From the NCBI GenBank assembly GCA_044233745.1, contig JBIIJN010000121.1, positions 1 through 5,040 on the forward strand: a stretch of 5,040 nt of DNA, in the 5' to 3' direction. This document shows, in pieces, positions 1-5,040 of this stretch. Within the stretch, counting starts at the first letter, position 1. Every line of letters starts with the position of its first letter. Both the position numbers and the translations under genes were made by a program. The DNA is from UBA6165 sp044233745 (GTDB lineage Bacteria > Bacteroidota > Bacteroidia > Flavobacteriales_D > Crocinitomicaceae). The notes under the pieces are model-generated. The model did not search any database and was not told the origin of the DNA. It saw only the letters and a program-made list of their open reading frames with translations.

Positions 1-1
1 G

Positions 2-33
2 TTTGCATATCCTACATTTTTGACCTTATTTTG
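2..33 (+). promoter_or_regulatory. Probable topA promoter, Bacteroidota -33/-7 type
   Basis: TTTG at 2-5 is followed after 20 bases by TTATTTTG at 26-33, which matches 7 of 8 positions of the Bacteroidota -7 consensus TAnnTTTG. The following CACC is typical of the bases after this element in the phylum. Transcription would start near 38-42, leaving a leader of about 45 bases before the topA ATG at 85. The match is by eye; a short A+T-rich element of this kind can occur by chance. Confidence 0.45.
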
Positions 34-84
34 CACCGCGAAAACCAAAGTGATTTTCGTTTGTCTTGTTTAGAAAAATACATC

Positions 85-2403
85 ATGAGTAAAAATTTAG
101 TCATCGTTGAGTCCCCTGCGAAAGCCAAAACCATCGAAAATTATCTTGGAAAAGATTACATTGTGAAATCCAGTTATGGCCATGTTAGGGATCTTGAAAA
201 AAAAGGTCTTGCTATTGACATAGAAAATAATTTTACTCCTGATTATGCGGTTACTCCCGACAAAAAAGCCGTGGTAGCCGAACTGAAAAAACTAGCCAAA
301 ACTTCCGAAATGATTTGGCTAGCAACGGATGAGGACCGCGAGGGTGAAGCCATCTCTTGGCATTTATATCAAACTTTAGGTCTGAAACCAGAAAACACCA
401 AACGCATCACCTTCAACGAAATCACCAAAGATGCCATTCAAAGAGCAATTCAAAATCCGAGAATGATCAATGAAGAATTAGTAAATGCCCAACAAGCACG
501 TCGCGTGTTAGATAGATTGGTGGGTTTTGAATTGTCTCCTGTGCTTTGGAAAAAAGTGCGCCCTTCATTATCAGCGGGTCGTGTGCAATCAGTAGCGGTG
601 CGCTTGATCGTGGAACGTGAACGCGAAATTCAAAATTTCAAAATTTCATCCTATTATAAGGTACAAGCAGAATTTAGCAAAGGTGCTGCTTTCAAAAGCG
701 AGTTATCTAAAAATTTGGATTCAGCTCAAGAAGTAAATCTTTTGCTTGAGAAATGCAAAGACGCCATTTTCACAATAGATGATGTGCAAACCAAACCGGC
801 AACCAAATCTCCAGCTGCTCCTTTCACCACAAGTACTTTGCAACAAGAGGCCTCGCTCAAATTGGGATTCTCCGTTACACGCACCATGCAAGTAGCTCAA
901 AATCTATACGAATCAGGGCACATTACCTACATGAGAACAGATAGCGTGAATCTTTCTCAAGAAGCTGTAAACAAATCAAAACAAGCCATTATTACTCAAT
1001 TTGGTGAACAATACAGCCAAACAAGACAATACAAAAATAAAAACGCTGGAGCTCAAGAGGCACACGAAGCCATTCGTCCAACCGATTTCATGACCAACGC
1101 CATTGATGCTTCTAGAGATGAAGCGCGACTCTACGAGTTGATTTGGAAAAGAACCACGGCCTCGCAAATGGCAGATGCTCAATTGGAACGTACGGTAATC
1201 AAAATTACAAGTCCGAAAATTGAAGAACATTTTATTACGCGTGGTGAAATTATTCGCTTCGATGGTTTTATGAAACTCTACCTTGAAACTTCAGATGAAG
1301 ACGAAGAAGACGAAGCCACGGGATCAATAATTCCTAAAGTAGTGCAAGGCGATGTGCTTGAAAGCAAATCCATATATGCTACTCAAAGATTTTCACGACC
1401 ACCTTCAAGATATGTGGAAGCAACCCTCGTAAAAAAATTGGAGGAATCTGGTATTGGACGACCATCCACCTATGCGCCAACCATTTCAACCATTCAAAAA
1501 AGAGGCTATTCAGAAAAAGTAGAACGAGAAGGCGAAAAACGAAGTTTCGATTATTTTGTGTTGAAAAATGGTGCTATCTCACACGAGCTTCGAACAGAAA
1601 CAACAGGTGCAGAGAAAAATAAACTTTCCCCAACAGATATCGGCATTGTGGTTACTGATTTCTTGGTTGAACATTTTGGCGATATCATGGACTATAATTT
1701 TACCGCAGATGTAGAAAAAGAATTTGATGATATTGCTCAAGGTTTATTGAACTGGACGGATATGATTAAGAAATTCTATGGTCCATTTCATGAAAATGTT
1801 GAAAACACCTTAGAAACTTCAGAGCGCGCTTCGGGGGAAAGACATCTGGGAATGCATCCAGAAAATGGCAAACCTGTGATTGCAAGAATAGGACGCTTCG
1901 GACCGATGGTTCAAATTGGCGACCCTGAAAGCGAAGAAAAACCACAATTTGCATCGTTGGCTCCCAACCAAAGTATTACATCCATTACCCTCGAAGAAGC
2001 ACTTAATCTGTTCAAACTCCCACGCACACTTGGTCAATTTGAAGATAAAGATGTGCGCGCCAATGCCGGACGATTCGGTCCTTATATCCAACATGCCAGC
2101 GCTTTCACTTCTATACCCAAAGGAGAAGATCCAATGAGCATAACCTTAGAAAGAGCAATCGAGTTGATTACCGAAAAACGCATCTCAGAGGCTGCGAAAC
2201 TAATTAAGTCGTTTGATGAAAATCCTGATATGCAGCTACTAAACGGTAGATACGGCCCGTATTTAAAAATCGGGAAAGACAATTTCAAACTGCCCAAAAA
2301 TATTGATGTCGATGCATTGAGCTACGACGATTGTTTGAAAATATCGCAAGACCCCGCAGCCCAGCCTAAAAAAGGAAAAGCCAAAAAAACCTCCAAAAAA
2401 TAA
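85..2403 (+). CDS. topA: DNA topoisomerase I (type IA, omega protein)
   Basis: This 772-residue cytoplasmic enzyme relaxes negative supercoils by cutting and rejoining one DNA strand through a 5'-phosphotyrosine link. The Toprim domain opens the protein, with Glu9 in VIVESPAKAKTI and the DxDxE metal triad at Asp82, Asp84 and Glu86. SAGRVQS lies at 163-169, the catalytic tyrosine is Tyr282 in ITYMRTDS with Arg284 beside it, AHEAIRPT is at 326-333 and GIGRPSTY at 456-463, so the active site is complete. An acidic run of seven Asp/Glu residues sits at 404-410. The C-terminal part has no Cys4 zinc fingers but three repeats centred on GRFGP (603), GRFGP (662) and GRYGP (721), exactly 59 residues apart, and a Lys-rich tail. 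The ATG at 85 was chosen because it places MSKNLVIVES at the conserved family N-terminus; the frame stays open upstream to the window edge, including a TTG at 31, but those residues do not look like TopA. No Shine-Dalgarno is visible. Confidence 0.97.
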   Translation: MSKNLVIVESPAKAKTIENYLGKDYIVKSSYGHVRDLEKKGLAIDIENNFTPDYAVTPDKKAVVAELKKLAKTSEMIWLATDEDREGEAISWHLYQTLGLKPENTKRITFNEITKDAIQRAIQNPRMINEELVNAQQARRVLDRLVGFELSPVLWKKVRPSLSAGRVQSVAVRLIVEREREIQNFKISSYYKVQAEFSKGAAFKSELSKNLDSAQEVNLLLEKCKDAIFTIDDVQTKPATKSPAAPFTTSTLQQEASLKLGFSVTRTMQVAQNLYESGHITYMRTDSVNLSQEAVNKSKQAIITQFGEQYSQTRQYKNKNAGAQEAHEAIRPTDFMTNAIDASRDEARLYELIWKRTTASQMADAQLERTVIKITSPKIEEHFITRGEIIRFDGFMKLYLETSDEDEEDEATGSIIPKVVQGDVLESKSIYATQRFSRPPSRYVEATLVKKLEESGIGRPSTYAPTISTIQKRGYSEKVEREGEKRSFDYFVLKNGAISHELRTETTGAEKNKLSPTDIGIVVTDFLVEHFGDIMDYNFTADVEKEFDDIAQGLLNWTDMIKKFYGPFHENVENTLETSERASGERHLGMHPENGKPVIARIGRFGPMVQIGDPESEEKPQFASLAPNQSITSITLEEALNLFKLPRTLGQFEDKDVRANAGRFGPYIQHASAFTSIPKGEDPMSITLERAIELITEKRISEAAKLIKSFDENPDMQLLNGRYGPYLKIGKDNFKLPKNIDVDALSYDDCLKISQDPAAQPKKGKAKKTSKK

Positions 2404-2406
2404 AAC

Positions 2407-3570
2407 ATGAAGGATATTTCCATCTATTTCAATCCAATCAATTCGCAGTTTCAATCCATATATAAAGACTGCCTTGGAAATATCATAAATCCTAACAGCA
2501 TCAACTTTCCAGAATTGCAAGCTGGAGATATCGCATTGGTTTTTGTGCCAGAATTTAGAAATATGAATGCTTCTTTCCATTTTGAAAATTATGGCAATGG
2601 CATTCGCGAGGAATTGTATCGATTATATCCAAAACGCAACTGGAATAAAAAAATAGTGGATTTAGGCGAAATCTTGCCAGGACAAAATACAAACGATACA
2701 TTTTTTGCACTCACCTCAGTTGTTGAAGAGCTCGTGAAAGCCGAAATTCTGCCCATTATAATTGGTGGCTCACAAGATTTGACCTTGGCACAATTCGATG
2801 CCTATAAAGATTTGGAGCAATTGGTCAATATAGTATCCATTGATGCCAGTCCAGATTTTGGTCTTCCAGAGGAACCGCTGATGCCTAACAACTATCTCCA
2901 GTACATTTTACAACGCAAACCCAACCACCTTTTTAATTATAGCACAGTTGGCACACAGATGTATTTGGTGAACCCCAATGAAATCGACTTGATGGATAAG
3001 TTGTATTTCGACATATGTAGATTGGGCGAATTCAACAAAGACTTCACAATAGCCGAACCACTGATTAGAAATGCTGACCTAGTTTCAATTGATCTGTTAG
3101 CTACAAGAAATAGTGATTACCCCAGAGAACAATTCAGCTCGCCCAACGGATTCTATGCCGAACAAATGTGTCAAATAGCACGATACTGCGGCTTCAGTGA
3201 TAAAATGACATCTATCGGACTCTACAATATTTGGAACCCCGACAACATTGAAGGAAACAACCAACTCGCTGCACAAATCATCTGGCACATCATTGACGGC
3301 GTAAACAGCCGCGTTGGCGATTTCCCGAAAGGACTTAAAAAAGATTACCAAAAATACCGCGTAGCACTCACACAGTTTAAAGACGAAATCGTATTCTACA
3401 AAAGCTCAAAAAGCGACCGGTGGTGGATTGAAGTACCCTATCACACACACGAAAAATCGAGATACGAACGTCATTATATGGTACCATGCAACTACGACGA
3501 CTACAAAACAGCCCTAGAAGACGAAGTGCCAGATTTGTGGTGGAAAACCTATCAGAAAATTTTTATTTAA
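2407..3570 (+). CDS. Arginase/formimidoylglutamase-fold protein with degenerate metal site (probable pseudoenzyme)
   Basis: This 387-residue protein belongs to the ureohydrolase (arginase/agmatinase/HutG) superfamily, whose active members hydrolyse guanidino groups using two Mn ions. Family landmarks are present in order: IIGGSQD (118-124) for the usual GGxH motif, IDASPDF (145-151) for DAHxD, SIDLL (227-231) for SxDxD, and a PNGFYAEQMCQIARYCG segment corresponding to the PGGL...E region. Three of six ligands are changed: His to Gln123, His to Ser148, Asp to Leu231. Asp146, Asp150 and Asp229 remain. Hydrolase activity is therefore unlikely, though homologues are commonly named formimidoylglutamase. 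The body is followed by an extra C-terminal segment (about 305-387) rich in Lys and aromatic residues, with RWWIEVPY and a terminal DLWWKTYQKIF motif, absent from ordinary HutG of roughly 310-320 residues. There is no signal peptide, so it is probably cytoplasmic. The ATG follows the topA stop by three bases, in the same frame, suggesting co-transcription. No histidine-degradation genes are nearby. Its true function is unknown. Confidence 0.85.
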   Translation: MKDISIYFNPINSQFQSIYKDCLGNIINPNSINFPELQAGDIALVFVPEFRNMNASFHFENYGNGIREELYRLYPKRNWNKKIVDLGEILPGQNTNDTFFALTSVVEELVKAEILPIIIGGSQDLTLAQFDAYKDLEQLVNIVSIDASPDFGLPEEPLMPNNYLQYILQRKPNHLFNYSTVGTQMYLVNPNEIDLMDKLYFDICRLGEFNKDFTIAEPLIRNADLVSIDLLATRNSDYPREQFSSPNGFYAEQMCQIARYCGFSDKMTSIGLYNIWNPDNIEGNNQLAAQIIWHIIDGVNSRVGDFPKGLKKDYQKYRVALTQFKDEIVFYKSSKSDRWWIEVPYHTHEKSRYERHYMVPCNYDDYKTALEDEVPDLWWKTYQKIFI

Positions 3571-3717
3571 ACTTTCCTTCACCTAAAATTAGCAATCTCT
3601 CAATTTGATTTTTTTTCAAAAGTTATCCCACTTCAAGAAATTTATCTATTTTAGCGCCGTATTGTATCAACTCTATTGGTGCAATTCAACCGAACAAACG
3701 TTTATAAAACCGAGTTT
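3571..3717 (+). promoter_or_regulatory. Intergenic region with weak promoter-like element before porP
   Basis: This 147-base A+T-rich gap separates the arginase-like gene from the porP-like gene. TATTTTAG at 3647-3654 followed by CGCC resembles the Bacteroidota -7 element (7 of 8 positions of TAnnTTTG), which would start transcription near 3660 and give a leader of roughly 55 bases. No good TTTG lies at the matching -33 distance; the only TTTG is at 3604-3607, about 39 bases upstream. A run of eight T follows it at 3609-3616 but has no convincing stem in front, so no terminator is called and read-through from topA remains possible. No Shine-Dalgarno precedes the ATG at 3718. Confidence 0.35.
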
Positions 3718-4659
3718 ATGAAAAAACAACTATGCTTATTTTCAATCATTTGCGTTTCATTTGCGCAATACACTTTTGCTCAGCAAGACGCAGCCGTTAC
3801 GCATGGCATGTACACTAAAATGACCTTCAATCCTGGTGCAACAGGTTCGGAAGACGGCATTTGTGGATCTTTAATTTACAGAAATCAATGGGATAGAGTT
3901 AATGGTGCGCCAAACTCTGTGTTCTTTAATGTTGAAGCTAACCTGAATCGCTTTGTGAGAAATCTTGGAGCTGGTGTAAGCGTTGTGCACGATGCAATTG
4001 GTTTTAATCGCCAAAATACTGCTCATTTGAACTTATCCTATAAGATAAAACTTCCAAATAGCGATTTTATTTCTGTTGGAGTGGGTGCAGGTATCGTTAA
4101 TATGGGTCAGAACCCTATTTGGGTTACGCCACAGCCAGGAGTTGTAGACAACCTACTTCCACAAAGTTTTGCTGCTACCAATATGGACTTCAACTTTGGT
4201 ATTTTTTACCGTTCACAACAAAACTTCTATGTAGGTATCTCTTCTACACATTTGTCAGAATCCGTTCTTGCATCAGCCACTAGCTCACTCTTAACCTACA
4301 ACACCGCACGTCACTATTATTTGATGGGTGGCTGGAAAAAAGAAGATATCCTTTCAAACTGGGATTTGGATTTAAATACCTTACTCAGAACAGATATGAA
4401 TAAATTTTCATTTGATCTATCTGCTCGCATGTTTTATCAGCAGCGCTTCTATGGTGGTGTTGGTTTCAGAAACTCAGATGCTGTTTTAGTGTTGTTGGGT
4501 ATGGAAGTTATTCCAAACTTAACAATTGGTTATTCCTACGACATCACTACAAACAGATTGGCAAACATCTCTTGGGGTACGCATGAAATCATGTTGCGCT
4601 ATTGCAGACCGATTCCAGTTCCACCGCCTACCATTCACAAAAATCCAAGACATTTGTAA
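3718..4659 (+). CDS. porP: Type IX secretion system PorP/SprF-family outer-membrane protein
   Basis: This 313-residue protein, of normal length for the family, belongs to the PorP/SprF group of outer-membrane beta-barrel proteins that work with the type IX secretion machinery of Bacteroidota. The start at ATG 3718 gives a good signal peptide: MKK, a hydrophobic stretch at 5-16, then YTFA before QQD, with likely cleavage after Ala21. The mature N-terminus reads QQDAAVTHGMYTKMTFNPGATG, a variant of the family's QQDPQFSQYM...NPAYAG opening. YRNQW (54-58) followed by GAP (63-65) is the diagnostic RxQWxxxxGAP motif. Alternating hydrophobic, Gly-rich strands fill the rest, and the end is Pro-rich and closes with RHL, as family members commonly end in R-F/H-L. 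A TTG at 3676 is in frame, but starting there would bury the signal peptide. Lying directly upstream of gldK, it is best read as the core-locus PorP rather than an SprF paralogue paired with a single adhesin; the symbol rests on that context. Confidence 0.9.
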   Translation: MKKQLCLFSIICVSFAQYTFAQQDAAVTHGMYTKMTFNPGATGSEDGICGSLIYRNQWDRVNGAPNSVFFNVEANLNRFVRNLGAGVSVVHDAIGFNRQNTAHLNLSYKIKLPNSDFISVGVGAGIVNMGQNPIWVTPQPGVVDNLLPQSFAATNMDFNFGIFYRSQQNFYVGISSTHLSESVLASATSSLLTYNTARHYYLMGGWKKEDILSNWDLDLNTLLRTDMNKFSFDLSARMFYQQRFYGGVGFRNSDAVLVLLGMEVIPNLTIGYSYDITTNRLANISWGTHEIMLRYCRPIPVPPPTIHKNPRHL

Positions 4660-4683
4660 TTCGTAATATTATTTTATCGAATT
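4658..4683 (+). other. Inverted repeat at porP stop (weak terminator-like hairpin)
   Basis: AATTCG at 4658-4663 and CGAATT at 4678-4683 are exact reverse complements separated by 14 A/T bases, overlapping the porP stop codon. The second arm runs into TTTTG. The stem has only two G-C pairs and a wide loop, so it would be a weak terminator at best. It is the first of three successive inverted repeats in this gap. Confidence 0.35.
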
Positions 4684-4699
4684 TTGTAACCTATTTTTT

Positions 4700-4725
4700 G
4701 AACCTTCGTTATTAACCTGAAGTTC
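4700..4725 (+). other. Imperfect hairpin in the gldK leader (proximal of two)
   Basis: GAACCTTC at 4700-4707 pairs with GAAGTTC at 4719-4725 with one bulged C. The stem can continue through GTT (4708-4710) and AAC (4714-4716), leaving an ATT loop and a CT bulge. This gives about ten pairs in 26 bases. No T-run follows, so it is not a classical terminator. It could be an RNA structure in the gldK leader or a DNA operator-like site. Confidence 0.4.
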
Positions 4726-4728
4726 GCT

Positions 4729-4752
4729 GTGTCTAGTCGTTAAACTAGGCAC
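4729..4752 (+). other. Nine-pair stem-loop just upstream of gldK
   Basis: GTGTCTAGT at 4729-4737 pairs with ACTAGGCAC at 4744-4752 around the six-base loop CGTTAA. All nine positions pair in + strand RNA, one of them as a G-U wobble (4732 with 4749); on the opposite strand the same position is an A-C mismatch, which favours a structure in the gldK transcript. It ends 16 bases before the gldK ATG and is followed by an A-rich stretch, not by T residues, so a leader or processing structure is more likely than a terminator. Confidence 0.5.
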
Positions 4753-4768
4753 CATAAAATTTAACAAA

Positions 4769-5040
4769 ATGAAAAGACTAATTTTCTTAAGTTTCATTGG
4801 TTTGTTTTTATACTCCTGCTCCACCCGTTCCGGTCATGTGATAGGAGTAGAAGGAAGATTACCATACCACCCTGAATTACCCTTGGGTATGGTTTACATC
4901 CCAGGTGGCTCATTCAACATGGGTCAGAATGATTCCGATGTTCCTTTCGTTCATCAAACTAGAAATCGCGCAGTTTCTGTGCAAGCTTTCTACATGGATC
5001 AAACCGAAATTTCGAATAACGAATATCGTCAATTCGTAAA
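4769..5040 (+). CDS. gldK: Gliding motility / type IX secretion lipoprotein GldK (PorK), 5' part
   Basis: The first 90 codons are present and the gene runs off the right edge. GldK/PorK is a lipoprotein that, with GldN/PorN, forms the large periplasmic ring attached to the outer membrane in the type IX secretion system. The N-terminus is a lipoprotein signal: MKR, a hydrophobic stretch, then LYSC with the lipidated cysteine at Cys17. From about residue 40 it enters the formylglycine-generating-enzyme-like (sulfatase-modifying factor) fold, with GMVYIPGGSFNMG at 40-52 and FYMDQTEISNNEYRQFV at 74-90. GldK homologues have this order: a short lipoprotein leader, then this domain. GldJ is a related lipoprotein of the same fold, but the adjacent porP-like gene favours GldK. 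Whether the catalytic cysteines of true formylglycine enzymes are absent, as expected for GldK, cannot be checked because that region lies outside. The ATG is preceded by an A-rich stretch with no Shine-Dalgarno, and an in-frame TGA at 4718 closes the upstream frame. Confidence 0.92.
   Translation, partial: MKRLIFLSFIGLFLYSCSTRSGHVIGVEGRLPYHPELPLGMVYIPGGSFNMGQNDSDVPFVHQTRNRAVSVQAFYMDQTEISNNEYRQFV

Noticed and set aside
2..73. Frame open from the left edge to a TAG at 71-73, which could be the tail of an upstream gene
   Set aside because: Only 23 codons are visible, with no recognisable content, and the stretch overlaps a better-supported promoter.
976..1230. Open frames on the - strand inside topA, and similar ones at 1766-1954, 1819-2094 and 2082-2297
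   Set aside because: They lie opposite a well-conserved coding region, encode no recognisable protein and have no promoter or start context of their own.
1916..2137. Second + strand frame of 73 codons inside topA
   Set aside because: It overlaps the topA C-terminal repeats out of frame and looks like no known protein; it is a shadow frame.
2263..2580. Minus-strand open frame of about 105 codons across the topA/arginase-like junction, and one at 3097-3351
   Set aside because: Both are antisense to strongly supported genes, and their translations show no family features.
3586..3616. Possible terminator after the arginase-like gene ending in eight T
   Set aside because: The stems available before the T-run are four or five mostly A-T pairs with long loops, which is not convincing.
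3696..3719. AAACGTTT palindrome and a weak ATAAA(A)C/GTTTAT hairpin that would cover the porP start codon
   Set aside because: The pairing is nearly all A-T with a bulge and is expected by chance in A+T-rich leader DNA.
4692..4700. TATTTTTTG as a possible -7 element for gldK
   Set aside because: It has one base too many for TAnnTTTG and no TTTG at the matching -33 distance; gldK may simply be transcribed from the porP promoter.
4688..4718. AACCT three times at a 13-base period (4688, 4701, 4714)
   Set aside because: The unit is only five bases, the flanks are not conserved, and two copies fall in the arms and loop of the hairpin at 4700-4725; probably coincidental.

Overview
The window looks like chromosomal DNA from a member of the Bacteroidota. 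The reasons are the pairing of a PorP/SprF-type outer-membrane protein with a GldK/PorK-type lipoprotein (type IX secretion and gliding components known only from this phylum), the absence of Shine-Dalgarno sequences with A-rich stretches before start codons instead, promoter-like sequences resembling the Bacteroidota TTTG / TAnnTTTG consensus, and an A+T-rich composition. The genus cannot be named from the sequence.

Layout: four genes, all on the + strand and closely packed. Positions 1-84 hold a probable promoter and leader. topA (85-2403) encodes DNA topoisomerase I with all catalytic motifs intact and a C-terminal tail of three 59-residue-spaced repeats in place of zinc fingers. Three bases later comes a 387-residue arginase/formimidoylglutamase-fold protein (2407-3570) that has lost three of the six canonical manganese ligands. 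A 147-base gap (3571-3717) with a weak promoter-like element leads to a PorP/SprF-family protein (3718-4659). A 109-base gap containing three successive inverted repeats precedes a lipoprotein gene (4769 to the window edge) that is clearly the start of gldK/porK.

How the genes relate: topA and the arginase-like gene look like one transcriptional unit. The porP-like gene and gldK form the start of the type IX secretion core locus, which in this phylum normally continues gldL-gldM-gldN just beyond the right edge. PorP is an outer-membrane protein and GldK a lipoprotein of the periplasmic ring under the outer membrane, so the two products act at the same place. The role of the arginase-like protein is unknown. 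Its damaged metal site and the lack of histidine-utilisation neighbours argue against the 'formimidoylglutamase' label it would usually receive by homology.

The most interesting points are this probable pseudoenzyme next to the secretion locus and the structured porP-gldK intergenic region. I saw no mobile element, CRISPR array, tRNA or rRNA.
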